A DNA stretch of 64,000 bases from an uncultured Cohaesibacter sp. (lineage in GTDB: Bacteria > Pseudomonadota > Alphaproteobacteria > Rhizobiales > Cohaesibacteraceae). The notes beneath the pieces were generated by a model that was given only the letters and a program-made list of their open reading frames with translations, searched no databases and had not been told where the DNA came from. A program made the position numbers and the translations under genes. This document shows positions 26,216 to 36,129 of the stretch, one piece after another. Positions within the stretch are counted from its first letter, which is position 1. Every line of letters starts with the position of its first letter. The DNA is taken from assembly GCF_963676275.1 (NCBI RefSeq), contig NZ_OY781091.1, positions 4,008,775-4,072,774 on the forward strand, in the 5' to 3' direction.

Positions 26216-27248
26216 GTCTGACTCTTGTTCTGATAGTGAAAATGAAATCCTGACTTTCCTTGTCGAGGAAGCTGACGCGGGCAAACGCCTTGATGCTGTT
26301 ATCGCCAACAGGGAAACGCGCTTTTCCCGCTCTCGCTTCAAAAGCCTGATCAAGGAAGGCCATGTCACTTTGGCGCGCCCCGAACAGGCTGAGCGGACGA
26401 TACTGGAGCCAAACCAGCGGGTCAATGTGGGTGATCGTCTAACCATCACCCTGCCCCCACCTGAAGACCCCGCCCCCAAGGGGGAAGACATTCCGCTTGA
26501 TGTGGTTTTCGAGGATGATCACCTGATCGTCATCAACAAGCCCGCTGGCCTTGTGGTGCATCCGGCAGCAGGCAACTGGACCGGCACATTGGTCAATGCC
26601 CTCATCCATCATTGCGGCGACAGCCTGTCCGGCATCGGCGGCGTCAGGCGACCGGGCATCGTTCACCGGCTCGACAAGGAGACATCCGGCCTTCTGGTGG
26701 TTGCCAAAACGGACGCAGCCCACAAGGGGCTGAGCGAACAATTTGCCGACCATGGCCGCTCCGGGCCGCTGGTGCGCGCCTATCAGGCTCTGGTCTGGGG
26801 CAAGCTGAAGAGCAAAAAGGGAACCATCGACACCCAGATCGGCCGCTCCCAGCATAATCGCCTCAAGCAAAAAGTGCTCAAGGAAGGTGGTCGACAGGCC
26901 ATCACCCATTATCAGCTGTTGCAGGAATATGTCACAGAAGGCGAATGTCTCGCCTCGCTGGTCGAATGCAGGCTGGAAACGGGCCGCACTCACCAGATCC
27001 GTGTCCATATGGCCCATATTGGCCACCCTTTGCTGGGAGACCCGGAATATGGGCAGGGTTTCAAATCAAAACTCAACAAACTGCCACAGGATCTCGCCCG
27101 CGACATAGAAAGCAGCAAACGGCAAGCCCTGCATGCAGGCCTCTTGGGATTTGCGCATCCGATTTCCGGTAAAGAGCTCATTTTTAAAAGCGAAATGCCT
27201 CAAGATTTACAAAATGTAATGAATCTATTGCAGAAAATGTCGATTTAA
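26214..27248 (+). CDS. rluD: RluA-family 23S rRNA pseudouridine synthase (RluD-like)
   Basis: RluD converts uridines of helix 69 of 23S rRNA to pseudouridine. The 344-residue protein has an N-terminal S4 RNA-binding domain (about 15-75, GKRLDAVIAN...SRSRFKSLIKEGHV) and a catalytic domain with the HRLDKETSGLLVVAK motif near 150, where the Asp is the nucleophile, and the RTHQIRVHMAHIGHPLLGD motif near 260. The ATG at 26214 lacks a ribosome-binding site and shares CATG with the divergent neighbour, so the true start could be a little further in. rpoH follows after 109 bases, a common alphaproteobacterial order. Confidence 0.92.
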   Translation: MSDSCSDSENEILTFLVEEADAGKRLDAVIANRETRFSRSRFKSLIKEGHVTLARPEQAERTILEPNQRVNVGDRLTITLPPPEDPAPKGEDIPLDVVFEDDHLIVINKPAGLVVHPAAGNWTGTLVNALIHHCGDSLSGIGGVRRPGIVHRLDKETSGLLVVAKTDAAHKGLSEQFADHGRSGPLVRAYQALVWGKLKSKKGTIDTQIGRSQHNRLKQKVLKEGGRQAITHYQLLQEYVTEGECLASLVECRLETGRTHQIRVHMAHIGHPLLGDPEYGQGFKSKLNKLPQDLARDIESSKRQALHAGLLGFAHPISGKELIFKSEMPQDLQNVMNLLQKMSI

Positions 27249-27357
27249 TTGGGTGCAGACCCTGTAATTGTCAAAATTCGCTCTATATTGGTTATGTCCG
27301 CAGGCTTCGGCTGCGCAACTCGTCCTGCCAGTTCGGGGGATAAGAGGAGTAGGCAAA

Positions 27358-28248
27358 ATGGCAAAAGATTCAAGTGGTAACATCCCGGCGCTCTCTTCCG
27401 AAGGAGGATTGAGCAGCTATCTCAACGAAATTCGACGCTTCCCGATGCTTGAGCCGCAAGAAGAATATATGCTGGCCAAGCGTTATGCCGATTATGGCGA
27501 CGGCAACGCGGCCCACAAGCTCGTCACGAGCCATTTGCGCCTTGTCGCCAAGATCGCCATGGGCTATCGCGGCTATGGCTTGCCGGTCAGTGAAGTGGTC
27601 TCTGAGGGCAATGTCGGCCTCATGCAGGCCGTAAAGCGCTTCGATGCGGACAAGGGCTTCCGTCTGGCCACCTATGCCATGTGGTGGATCAGGGCATCCA
27701 TTCAGGAATATATTCTGCGTTCCTGGTCTCTCGTTAAAATGGGCACCACCGCCAACCAGAAGCGCCTCTTCTTTAACCTGCGCAAGGTGAAGGGCCAGAT
27801 TCAGGCTCTGGAAGATGGCGATCTGAAGCCGGATCAGGTGGACTATATCGCCGAGAAGCTCGGCGTCTCCAACGAGGAAGTCATATCCATGAATCGCCGC
27901 CTGTCAGGCGATGCTTCCCTCAACGCCCCCCTCAAATCGGATGGCGAAAGCGGGCAGTGGCAGGATTGGCTTGTTGACGACAGCGAAAGTCAGGAGACCG
28001 TACTCGCCGACAGGGAAGAGTTCGACCACCGCATGGAATTGCTCAACAACGCGATGGATGTTCTCAATGATCGCGAACGCCGGATCTTCGAGGCCCGACG
28101 CCTCGCGGAAAAGCCGGCAACGCTGGAAGAGCTTTCCGAGGAATTCGACGTCAGCCGTGAGCGCATTCGGCAGATCGAGGTGCGCGCCTTCGAAAAAGTG
28201 CAAAAGGAAGTGCAGGACGCTGCTGCCAAGGCGCTTGAAACGGCCTGA
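27358..28248 (+). CDS. rpoH: Heat-shock sigma factor RpoH (sigma-32)
   Basis: RpoH directs RNA polymerase to heat-shock promoters. The 296-residue protein has sigma region 2 (LVTSHLRLVAKIAMGYRGYGLP near 58; YAMWWIRASIQEYILRSW near 110), the RpoH box QKRLFFNLR near 140 that distinguishes it from RpoD, and a region 4 helix-turn-helix LSEEFDVSRERIRQIE near 265. ATG at 27358 has AGGAG nine bases upstream. The protease FtsH, which degrades RpoH in many bacteria, is encoded 11 kb away in the same window. Alphaproteobacteria often have two RpoH copies; only one is visible here. Confidence 0.96.
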   Translation: MAKDSSGNIPALSSEGGLSSYLNEIRRFPMLEPQEEYMLAKRYADYGDGNAAHKLVTSHLRLVAKIAMGYRGYGLPVSEVVSEGNVGLMQAVKRFDADKGFRLATYAMWWIRASIQEYILRSWSLVKMGTTANQKRLFFNLRKVKGQIQALEDGDLKPDQVDYIAEKLGVSNEEVISMNRRLSGDASLNAPLKSDGESGQWQDWLVDDSESQETVLADREEFDHRMELLNNAMDVLNDRERRIFEARRLAEKPATLEELSEEFDVSRERIRQIEVRAFEKVQKEVQDAAAKALETA

Positions 28249-28297
28249 TAGTTCACCCCGCCCCTTCGGGGCAAAGCGGTCGAAGTCACCAAACAAT

Positions 28298-28336
28298 AAA
28301 AAAGACTGCCGGAAACCATCCGGCAGTCTTTTTTTT
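28298..28336. terminator. Bidirectional terminator between rpoH and a membrane-protein gene
   Basis: A perfect GACTGCCGG / CCGGCAGTC stem with an 8-base loop, flanked by six A and eight T, so it ends transcription from either side. Confidence 0.95.
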
Positions 28337-28419
28337 ATGTGCAGCGCAATCCCATCTGGCCAAAGGCCACCGTCCATCGCAAAGAGCAGGGACTTGAGGA
28401 GCCTAGGAGGCTCTTGCCA

Positions 28420-30054
28420 TCACTGGCCGGTCCAGGCCTGAATTGCCTGCGTGATCACCCGATCGCCAGCCTCACCCTTCTCCAGAGTGAGAATCGCCCG
28501 CCGACCGGTCTTGTACTGAATCGGAATATCGATCCAGCCGCGCAAATGCAGAAGCTCCAGATTATAACGCTCCTCGCGATCCCCCGATGTCAGGGCGACC
28601 CAATGCAGGTCATCAGCGATGCGAATCGCAGCACCGACAAGCCCTTCGCCACGGCTCTGTTCTGTCGGCTTGAGAATGAGGCCGGGAATCTTGACAATGG
28701 CCTTGTCCGCATCATTGTCACCATGAGTGGCAGAAATCTCGATCAGATGAGAGGCAGGCAATTCTGCATCCTGATTCTTTTTCATGGTGATATTGAAGCT
28801 CATATTCTTGTCCGGAATGCTCGCCTCGATCGTAACGACCGCGCTGTCGCCATCCCCTTCAACGGCCCAGATCACCTCACCGCCATTGGCCGAGCCGGGT
28901 TCACTTTCCCCTCCCGGTTCTTCGTAAAGAATGGCACGCTGGGCAACGGAAATCCCTGCATCATTGGCCCCGACATTCGCGGTCAGCCCTTGAAGCGGCA
29001 CAGTATCAGCCACCGGAGCCGTTACATCGCTCTGTGGCAAAGCGCTGTCATCAGACCGCGCCCCATCATCTTCCGAAGGAGGTGTCACGGTAATCGTCTT
29101 GACCGATTTGGCGGCCATGTCAAACTGCCCGGAGCCAGAAGAGGTATCCCCCGACTGGGTCTTTTCAACCTGCGCCGAGCCATCCGAACCGGTCTCCTGC
29201 ACGCTCGCCGTGTCAGAGCCAAGAAAGGCATCCATATTGGAATAGAGCAGATAGCCGCTGCCAGCCAGAACGACGAGCAGCACCATGACAATGGCAATCA
29301 GACCAAAACGGGACTTGGAGCCCTGATCATCGCTGTCTTCATCATTGCTGTATCCGGGGCGTTCTGAAACACCATCCTCGATACTGTTGCGCTTGTAGGT
29401 CTTTGACTGGGACACCACCGCATCGCCAAGTGTCGGCTCGATGCGCGCGGCTTCTCCACCGTCACGCTCCTCCCCGACCGCATCGGCGGCATCCTGCGCA
29501 TGACGGACGGCCTTGTTTGTGGCTTCGCCCAGCGCATTGGCATCCCTGACGGCATTTTTCAGCACATCCTGCCCGGCGCGACGGACAACCTTGTCTGATG
29601 GAGATTTCTCTTCAAGAATCTCCTGTCTGGGCTTGTCCATGGCGGCTGGCTTGTAGGGCTGCGGCGCAGAAGCACCCTTGGGTGCGGCATCAGCCTGAGC
29701 ATGCCCATGGTCGGCGCGGGCTTCCTCACCCGCTCTGGCCCTTGGGACCGCAGGCGCGGACGCAGAACGCTCGGACATGCGCCCGTCCCCCATCTCCTTT
29801 TCTTCCTCATGAGAGGAAGCCTGAGCAGATACGGCAGAGGCTGCCGCACTCAAATCCCGCTCGACAGCCCGCACGGCCTCTTCGAGCGCCATGCGTTGCT
29901 TGGAAATGTCAGCCGGAGGCAATGGCGGATCCATATTCTGAAGCTTCGTCAAGAGCGCCTTGCGCGCCTTGTCGTAGATCGTCTGCCGCTGTTCCCGGTT
30001 TTGGGTGGGCACAGCTTCTACGGCCCGCTTCAAAATTGCGTAATAGTCCGCCAT
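28420..30054 (-). CDS. Large single-pass membrane protein, function unknown
   Basis: A 544-residue protein with three parts: a conserved N-terminal domain of about 75 residues (MADYYAILKRAVEAVPTQN, then TIYDKARKALLTKLQ), a long polar and mainly disordered stretch, one membrane segment near residues 247-270 (FGLIAIVMVLLVVLAGSGYLLY), and a C-terminal domain of about 200 residues, probably periplasmic. The N-terminal domain is widespread in Hyphomicrobiales proteins annotated as hypothetical. It follows purA on the same strand after 79 bases and may be co-transcribed. The last 150 residues look like a beta-rich folded domain. No function can be named. Confidence 0.75.
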   Translation of the reverse strand: MADYYAILKRAVEAVPTQNREQRQTIYDKARKALLTKLQNMDPPLPPADISKQRMALEEAVRAVERDLSAAASAVSAQASSHEEEKEMGDGRMSERSASAPAVPRARAGEEARADHGHAQADAAPKGASAPQPYKPAAMDKPRQEILEEKSPSDKVVRRAGQDVLKNAVRDANALGEATNKAVRHAQDAADAVGEERDGGEAARIEPTLGDAVVSQSKTYKRNSIEDGVSERPGYSNDEDSDDQGSKSRFGLIAIVMVLLVVLAGSGYLLYSNMDAFLGSDTASVQETGSDGSAQVEKTQSGDTSSGSGQFDMAAKSVKTITVTPPSEDDGARSDDSALPQSDVTAPVADTVPLQGLTANVGANDAGISVAQRAILYEEPGGESEPGSANGGEVIWAVEGDGDSAVVTIEASIPDKNMSFNITMKKNQDAELPASHLIEISATHGDNDADKAIVKIPGLILKPTEQSRGEGLVGAAIRIADDLHWVALTSGDREERYNLELLHLRGWIDIPIQYKTGRRAILTLEKGEAGDRVITQAIQAWTGQ

Positions 30055-30133
30055 TTCCTATTCCATTCACTTGTCCGCCGGAACCATCTCACTTGAAAAG
30101 ATCGCACCAACCGGGACAATAGGCAACCCTATG

Positions 30134-31429
30134 CTAGTCTTCGTAAGGATCCTGCACGAGAATCGTGTCCTCCCTTTCGGGAGACGTTGACAGAAGCGCA
30201 ACCGGCGCCCCAATCAATTCTTCGACATGACGGACATATTTGACCGCCTGTGCGGGAAGTTCCTTCCAACTGCGCGCACCCGCAGTTGATTCCGACCAGC
30301 CTTCAAGACTTTCGTAAATCGGCTCGACACGTGCCTGCGCCCCTTGCGAAGCGGGCAGATAATCGATTCGCTCACCATCCAGCATATATCCGACGCATAT
30401 CTTGATTTCTTCAAGTCCGTCAAGCACATCAAGTTTTGTCAGAGCGATGCCGGTAATGCCGGAGGTGCAAACTGTCTGGCGCACCAGAACGGCGTCGAAC
30501 CAGCCGCAACGACGCTTACGGCCCGTGACCACGCCAAATTCCTTGCCCTTTTCGCCAAGAAACTGGCCGACTTCATCGAACAGTTCCGTCGGGAAAGGCC
30601 CCTCGCCCACACGGGTCGTATAGGCTTTGGTGATGCCCAGAACATAATTCAGCGCCGAAGGGCCAAGGCCCGAACCGGCAGCTGCCTGACCGGCAGATGT
30701 GTGTGAAGAGGTAACGAACGGATAAGTGCCATGATCGACATCGAGCAAAGCCCCTTGCGCCCCTTCAAACAGGATGCGCTTGCCAGCCTTGCGAGCCTGA
30801 TCGAGAAGGCGCCAGCTCTGATCCATGAACACCAGCACCTGATCGGCAACGCTCATCAATTCTTCATAAATGTCTTCGCGCTTGATTTCAGCCACGCCCA
30901 AACCGCGACGCAGCGGATTGTGGTGAGCCAGCAGGCGATCGATCTTGGCAGGCAAGGTTGCCGGATCGGCCAGATCCATCACCCGCACCGCGCGACGGCC
31001 AACCTTGTCTTCATAAGCCGGGCCAATGCCGCGTTTGGTGGTGCCGATCTTGGTTCCGGCAGACGCGGCTTCCTCGCGCATCGCGTCGAGTTCGCGGTGC
31101 AGCGACAGAATGAGAGAGGCATTTTCGGCAATGCGCAGATTATCGCGGGAAACCGTGACGCCCTGTTCGGCAAGACGGCCGATTTCAGCGACCAGCGCAT
31201 GAGGATCGAGCACAACACCATTGCCGATCACGCCCATTGTTCCCGGACGCACAACGCCGGAAGGCAGCAGGCTGAGCTTGTAGCTGACACCATCGATGAC
31301 CAACGTATGACCGGCATTATGTCCGCCCTGAAAGCGCACCACGATATCGGCTCGCTCCGACAGCCAGTCTACAATCTTGCCTTTTCCCTCGTCGCCCCAC
31401 TGCGACCCGACGACCACAACATTTGCCAT
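30134..31429 (-). CDS. purA: Adenylosuccinate synthetase
   Basis: It converts IMP and aspartate, with GTP, to adenylosuccinate, the first committed step to AMP. The 431-residue length is standard. The N-terminal [17 protein letters not shown] (residues 8-24) contains the catalytic Asp and the GTP-binding loop, HNAGHTL is near 41, [11 protein letters not shown] near 127 and [14 protein letters not shown] near 300. ATG at 31429 has AAAGGAG ten bases upstream. A conserved membrane-protein gene follows on the same strand. Confidence 0.97.
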   Translation of the reverse strand: MANVVVVGSQWGDEGKGKIVDWLSERADIVVRFQGGHNAGHTLVIDGVSYKLSLLPSGVVRPGTMGVIGNGVVLDPHALVAEIGRLAEQGVTVSRDNLRIAENASLILSLHRELDAMREEAASAGTKIGTTKRGIGPAYEDKVGRRAVRVMDLADPATLPAKIDRLLAHHNPLRRGLGVAEIKREDIYEELMSVADQVLVFMDQSWRLLDQARKAGKRILFEGAQGALLDVDHGTYPFVTSSHTSAGQAAAGSGLGPSALNYVLGITKAYTTRVGEGPFPTELFDEVGQFLGEKGKEFGVVTGRKRRCGWFDAVLVRQTVCTSGITGIALTKLDVLDGLEEIKICVGYMLDGERIDYLPASQGAQARVEPIYESLEGWSESTAGARSWKELPAQAVKYVRHVEELIGAPVALLSTSPEREDTILVQDPYED

Positions 31430-31835
31430 CGATGCGAGCTCCTTTAATCCGTTTATGTTTGAAAGGGATCGGCCCGATTGCTTCTAAAAGCAGATTAGGA
31501 GTTGACGGAAAACCGGCCAACACCTTCGCATCAGCCAACCCAATCCCATAGAACAGCGCCTTGCATAATCTATCTGGTTAATCAAGACACACCCCTTGCT
31601 GACAGGCCGCGCCAGATCGGCACACCCCTCTCACCAAGCGAGCAGGACTATAGACAATTCTTTTATATGAAGCGAGTAGGAAAGGGGCTTTTTAATGGCT
31701 TGAACACCATAGATCATGCATATTTTTACCCCTTTATGCTGCATTTGCACAGCGCAAGGCTGTCCTGCTCGCCCAATCGCACCGCAACAGCATATTTCCG
31801 TCTGCTTTCTCGCCAAAAGAGACTCAAAAGAACAG
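31430..31835. other. Intergenic region upstream of purA
   Basis: About 400 bases holding the purA promoter and leader. Short frames here (for example a 120-codon plus-strand frame at 31502-31864) have atypical composition and run into the serA terminator, so they are not called. No known purine riboswitch is visible. Confidence 0.45.
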
Positions 31836-31877
31836 CAGAAAAAAGGCGCCTCGCAATCCGTTGACTGCGAAACGCCT
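31836..31877 (-). terminator. serA terminator
   Basis: A 12-bp stem with two G-U pairs (AGGCGTTTCGCA with TGCGAGGCGCCT) followed by TTTTTT on the minus strand, about 50 bases past the serA stop. Confidence 0.88.
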
Positions 31878-31929
31878 CGCCATTTTCAGCCTCCAAATGC
31901 TTGCGCCGCAGACAAAGTGGCAGAAGCGA

Positions 31930-33519
31930 TTAGACAGAGAATTTCAGCGCCTTGGCCTGCACAACACCTTCCAGTGCTTCGATCTGGGAAATCACCTTGT
32001 CGCTGATATTGCCATCGATCTCGATCAGGGCAATCGCATCGTCACCGGCCTGTTTACGGCCCAGATTGAAGGTCGCGATATTGAGTTCCGAGGTGCCCAG
32101 CAAGGTGCCCAGACGGCCAATGAAACCCGGCTTGTCCTTGTTGGTGATGTAAAGCATATTCTCGCCCAGCTCGGCTTCCATATTGATGCCCTTGATCTGG
32201 ATGATACGCGGCTTGGCATCGCCGAACACCGTACCGGCAACGGAGCGTTCCTGCCGTTCGGTGACCAGCGTCAGGCGAATGTAATTCTCATAGTTGCCTT
32301 GCTGCTCGCGGCGGGTTTCCTCAATGGTGATGCCGCGTTCCTTGGCAACGGCAGGGGCGGAAACCATATTGACGGTCTGCAACAACGGTTTGAGAACGCC
32401 AGCCAGAACCACCGAGGTGAGCGCACGGGTATTCATCTCGGCCACATCGCCTTCATATTCGATGCGAATGCCCTTGAGCCCGCTTTCGGTCAACTGACCG
32501 GCAAAGGAGCCAAGCTGATCGGCCAGTTTGATGAATGGCGTCAGGCGCGGCGCTTCTTCGGCGGTGATGGACGGCATGTTGAGCGCGTTGGAAACTGCGC
32601 CATTGACCAGATAATCAGCCATCTGCTCGGCCACCTGAATGGCAACATTTTCCTGCGCTTCCGAGGTCGATGCGCCAAGATGCGGCGTGCAGACCACATT
32701 GGGCAGACCGAACAGCGGATTTTCCTTGGCCGGTTCTTCGGTAAACACGTCAAACGCAGCGCCTGCCACCTTGCCTGCCTTGATGGCTTCGGCCAGCGCC
32801 ACTTCATCCACCAGACCACCGCGGGCGCAGTTGATGATGCGGACGCCGTCCTTCATGGTCGCAATGGCTTCAGCAGAAACGATATTGCGGGTCTTGTCGG
32901 TCAGTGGTGTATGCAGGGAGATGAAATCGGCGCGCTTGAACAGATCGGCAAGCTCGACCTTTTCCACGCCAAGCTCGACAGCGCGCTCGGGCGACAGGAA
33001 CGGATCAAAGGCGATGACTTTCATCTTGAGACCAACCGCACGGGTGGCAACGATGCCGCCGATATTGCCGCAACCGATGATGCCCAGTGTCTTGGATGTG
33101 ATCTCGACACCCATGAATTTGGATTTTTCCCACTTGCCTGCCTGCGTGGAAGCATCAGCGGCCGGGATCTGACGGGCCACGGCAAACATCATGGCAATGG
33201 CATGCTCGGCGGTGGTGATCGAATTGCCAAACGGCGTATTCATCACGATGATACCGCGCTGGGTGGCTTTCTCGATATCAACATTGTCCACGCCGATACC
33301 GGCGCGGCCGATGACCTTGAGATTGTCTGCCGCAGCAATAACCTTTTCGGTTGCCTTGGTGGCGGAACGAATGGCCAGACCATCATACTGACCGATAATC
33401 TCGATCAGCTTGTCCTTGTCCTTGCCAAGATCTGGCAGATAGTCAACCTCGACGCCCTTGTCCTTGAAGATCTGAACGGCGGTTGGCGACAATTTGTCGG
33501 AAATCAGAACTTTAGCCAT
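31930..33519 (-). CDS. serA: D-3-phosphoglycerate dehydrogenase
   Basis: This enzyme oxidises 3-phosphoglycerate to 3-phosphohydroxypyruvate, opening serine biosynthesis. The 529-residue length is the long form with an intervening domain and a C-terminal ACT domain. The NAD loop is GIIGCGNIGG near 145; substrate and catalytic residues lie in NCARGGLVDE near 230, the Glu in the following segment and CTPHLGAST near 280. The ACT domain (last 75 residues, NKDKPGFIGRLGTLLG) suggests serine feedback. The start at 33519 follows AGGATATTCCC. serC lies just upstream on the same strand. Confidence 0.96.
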   Translation of the reverse strand: MAKVLISDKLSPTAVQIFKDKGVEVDYLPDLGKDKDKLIEIIGQYDGLAIRSATKATEKVIAAADNLKVIGRAGIGVDNVDIEKATQRGIIVMNTPFGNSITTAEHAIAMMFAVARQIPAADASTQAGKWEKSKFMGVEITSKTLGIIGCGNIGGIVATRAVGLKMKVIAFDPFLSPERAVELGVEKVELADLFKRADFISLHTPLTDKTRNIVSAEAIATMKDGVRIINCARGGLVDEVALAEAIKAGKVAGAAFDVFTEEPAKENPLFGLPNVVCTPHLGASTSEAQENVAIQVAEQMADYLVNGAVSNALNMPSITAEEAPRLTPFIKLADQLGSFAGQLTESGLKGIRIEYEGDVAEMNTRALTSVVLAGVLKPLLQTVNMVSAPAVAKERGITIEETRREQQGNYENYIRLTLVTERQERSVAGTVFGDAKPRIIQIKGINMEAELGENMLYITNKDKPGFIGRLGTLLGTSELNIATFNLGRKQAGDDAIALIEIDGNISDKVISQIEALEGVVQAKALKFSV

Positions 33520-33648
33520 GGGAATATCCTCACTGGTTTGCGGCGCGCGCCATCTCTCCCCGGCGCAGCAAGTCGCATGAAACGAAAATGATGTCTTGAA
33601 ATCTTGCAACGGCCCTGCCCTGCAGAGCCGTCCCTTTGGCGTCGAGCG

Positions 33649-34812
33649 TTAGAGCGCGGCCTTTTCCTGCGCAAATGCCCAGTCGAGCCACTTGGTCAAG
33701 GCTTCCAGATCGGAAGTCTCGATCGTGGCACCGGCCCAGATGCGAAGACCGGTCGGAGCATCGCGATAGGCGCCGATATCATAGGCGACGCCTTCCTTGT
33801 CGAGACGCGCAACCAAAGCCTTGGCGAATTTGGCCTGAGCCTCGGCATCAAGCGCCACCACATCCTTGTCCGCAATGGTAAAGCAGACCGACGTATTGGA
33901 GCGGATCGCCTTGTCTTTGGCAAGAAAGTCAATCCAGGCTGTCTTGTCAGCCCAGGCTTCCAGAGCCGCCAGATTGTCGTCGGCGCGCTTCATCAGCCCA
34001 GCCAGACCACCGATTTCCTTGGCCCATTTCAGCGCATCGAGATAATCCTCGACACAGAGCATGGACGGTGTATTGATCGTTTCACCCCGGAAGATGCCCT
34101 CGATCAGCTTGCCGCCTTTGGTCATGCGGAAAATCTTCGGCATCGGCCATACAGGCACATAGCTTTCCAGTCGCTCGACAGCGCGCGGGGAAAGGATCAG
34201 CATGCCATGAGCGGCTTCGCCACCCAGCACTTTCTGCCAGCTATAGGTCACAACGTCGAGCTTGTCCCAGGCAAGATCCTGAGCGAAAGCGGCAGAGGTT
34301 GCATCGCAAATGGTCAGGCCTTCACGGTCTGCGGCGATCCAGTCACCGTTGGGAACGCGCACACCGGATGTGGTTCCGTTCCAGGTGAAGACCACGTCGC
34401 GGGAGAAATCAACCGCGCCAAGATCCGGGATCTGGCCGTAATCGGCTTTCATCACGCGCACGTCATCCAGCTTGAGCTGCTTGACCACGTCGGTTGCCCA
34501 GCCAGCACCGAAGCTTTCCCAAACGAGAATATCGGTTCCGCGTGCACCAAGCAGCGACCACAGGGCCATCTCGACGGCACCAGTATCGGATGCCGGAACG
34601 ACGCCAATGCGGTAATCATCCGGCACGCCAAGAACTTCGCGTGTCAGATCAATCGCTTCCTGCAATTTGGACTTGCCGAGTTTTGCGCGATGAGAACGGC
34701 CCAGCGGCGCATCGGACAGACTGTCGAAAGACCAGCCTGGACGCTTGGAGCATGGACCAGAAGAGAAATGGGGATTGTTCGGCCGCACGGCCGGTATAAT
34801 GATATCGCTCAT
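33649..34812 (-). CDS. serC: Phosphoserine aminotransferase
   Basis: A PLP enzyme that transaminates 3-phosphohydroxypyruvate to phosphoserine, the second serine step. The 387-residue length fits the alphaproteobacterial branch. Substrate-binding [12 protein letters not shown] opens the protein (near 16), and the PLP lysine is in [15 protein letters not shown] near 195. Translation starts at 34812, directly after an element that resembles the serC RNA motif. serA follows in the same direction 129 bases downstream, so the two serine enzymes may share a transcript. Confidence 0.95.
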   Translation of the reverse strand: MSDIIIPAVRPNNPHFSSGPCSKRPGWSFDSLSDAPLGRSHRAKLGKSKLQEAIDLTREVLGVPDDYRIGVVPASDTGAVEMALWSLLGARGTDILVWESFGAGWATDVVKQLKLDDVRVMKADYGQIPDLGAVDFSRDVVFTWNGTTSGVRVPNGDWIAADREGLTICDATSAAFAQDLAWDKLDVVTYSWQKVLGGEAAHGMLILSPRAVERLESYVPVWPMPKIFRMTKGGKLIEGIFRGETINTPSMLCVEDYLDALKWAKEIGGLAGLMKRADDNLAALEAWADKTAWIDFLAKDKAIRSNTSVCFTIADKDVVALDAEAQAKFAKALVARLDKEGVAYDIGAYRDAPTGLRIWAGATIETSDLEALTKWLDWAFAQEKAAL

Positions 34813-34814
34813 GT

Positions 34815-34875
34815 AAGCTACCCTCACAGATAGTTGCCTCTCGTTGGGGAGAGGTGTCCCACTGACCGGGTTACT
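34815..34875 (-). ncRNA. serC-motif leader RNA (candidate cis-regulator)
   Basis: The leader immediately before serC contains a perfect CCTCTC / GAGAGG hairpin with a six-base loop (34837-34854), the segment CCGGTCAGTGGGACA before it and CAACTATCTGTGAGGG just before the start codon. These match my memory of the serC motif, a conserved alphaproteobacterial RNA upstream of serC whose second helix overlaps the ribosome site. A covariance search would confirm it. Confidence 0.7.
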
Positions 34876-35030
34876 CTTCTTTTTGATAGCCGTCAAACGG
34901 ATTTTCGAAATTGAACACCGGATTGCGACGAGAGTTGCACTTATATCGCATAACAAAACTCCCTCCCATGCTCAAATCAGGCAAGCCCCTCCCCGAACTG
35001 GGCGCAATCTGCGGCCGCAACACCCCCAAA

Positions 35031-35072
35031 TCGATGAAGGCGATCAGCATAATAACTGATCGCCTTCATCGA
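35031..35072 (-). terminator. Perfect 17-bp hairpin between the barrel gene and serC
   Basis: A 17-bp perfect inverted repeat (TCGATGAAGGCGATCAG and complement) with an 8-base loop, about 130 bases past the barrel-gene stop. The T-tract is weak on the minus strand. The rest of 34876-35205 holds the serC promoter side and no gene. Confidence 0.6.
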
Positions 35073-35205
35073 GAGGAGCATCTAGATCTGCCTCTACCAG
35101 CCAAACTTGTTGCCGCAAACAGGGTGCCTTGACGGCATCCCGCAGCTCACCGGCTATGGCTGGCAACTCAAGACAGAATTGCCCAGACCAACAATAGTGC
35201 CCAGA

Positions 35206-35952
35206 CTAGTTGAGGTCGTAGCGCAGACCTACGCGGAATTCATGCGCATAGAGGTCTTTAAACTTGACCGGATTCGGCTGGGAAGAAACGGAAGAATGAC
35301 CGGTACGGGCCTTTCCGAATGACATCAGGCGATAATTGGTATCAAGCTTGAGCTGATCGGTAATATCGAATGCAGCACCAGCCATGACGTTCCAGGCAAA
35401 ATTCACCTTACCCTTGTTTGCAAAGGTCTGGTAAGCGGCATCGGTCGCATAATCGGTTGTCCTCAGATAGGCCAAACCAGCACCGGCACCGACATAAGGC
35501 GTGATAGCGCTCCAGGTTCCGAAATCGTAATAACCGTTCAGCATCAATGTCCAGGCGCTGAATTTGACGCTTTCATTGGAGGTCAAGCAAGGTGATCCGC
35601 AAGGAGCGGAAGCCTTGTATTTGACCTTGCCATGATAATCAAGGGTCACATCGCCACGCAGATGTTCACTGAAATAGTAACCGGCACCAATACCAGCCAG
35701 CCAGCCGTTATCAATGCTCTCATTATGAAATTCCCATTTCTGCGCGCTGGAATCCACCCAGGACCCACCGGCGCCCGTATAAACGGCAACACCAAGGTCT
35801 CCACGCAGGTACCAGCCGGATCCAATTTCGACTGGAACTTCAGGTTCGTATTCGATGATCGGCGGCGCAGGCAAATCTGCTGCAAATGCAACAGAAGCTG
35901 ACATAGCGGCCCCGAACACGCTCAAAAACAGATTTTTTTTGAGGCTGCTCAT
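35206..35952 (-). CDS. Outer-membrane beta-barrel protein (Omp25/Omp31-like)
   Basis: A 248-residue outer-membrane protein. The signal peptide is residues 1-24 (KKNLFLSVFGAAMSASVAFA, cleavage after AFA), followed by a short Pro-rich stretch and an eight-stranded-barrel pattern: GSGWYLRGDLGVAVY near 45, GWLAGIGAGYYF near 83, ITPYVGAGAGLAYL near 158 and the terminal LYAHEFRVGLRYDLN, whose aromatic ending suits assembly. Two cysteines (KASAPCGSPCLTS) sit in one extracellular loop. The Hyphomicrobiales barrel pattern resembles Omp25 of Brucella. ATG at 35952 follows AGAGGAAAAGAG. A consensus CtrA box is upstream. Confidence 0.85.
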   Translation of the reverse strand: MSSLKKNLFLSVFGAAMSASVAFAADLPAPPIIEYEPEVPVEIGSGWYLRGDLGVAVYTGAGGSWVDSSAQKWEFHNESIDNGWLAGIGAGYYFSEHLRGDVTLDYHGKVKYKASAPCGSPCLTSNESVKFSAWTLMLNGYYDFGTWSAITPYVGAGAGLAYLRTTDYATDAAYQTFANKGKVNFAWNVMAGAAFDITDQLKLDTNYRLMSFGKARTGHSSVSSQPNPVKFKDLYAHEFRVGLRYDLN

Positions 35953-36027
35953 CTCTTTTCCTCTCGACACAAAGGTTTGAACATGAATTAGAGCTATTCA
36001 TTCAAGAGTAAAGATCACAGAATATTC

Positions 36028-36042
36028 TTAATACTGAATTAA
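36028..36042. promoter_or_regulatory. CtrA binding box, perfect consensus
   Basis: TTAATACTGAATTAA is an exact TTAA-N7-TTAA match, 76 bases upstream of the barrel-gene start, where it could control that gene. Confidence 0.65.
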
Positions 36043-36129
36043 CTACGATTGTTAAACATAACTACATCGTAAAATAATGTATTCAGTAAGTTGAAATAGA
36101 TAAAATCGTGCAATTTGCGAATTTCATTA

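Noticed and set aside
31502-31864. A 120-codon plus-strand frame upstream of purA
   Set aside because: Composition is unlike neighbouring genes, there is no ribosome site, and it ends inside the serA terminator.
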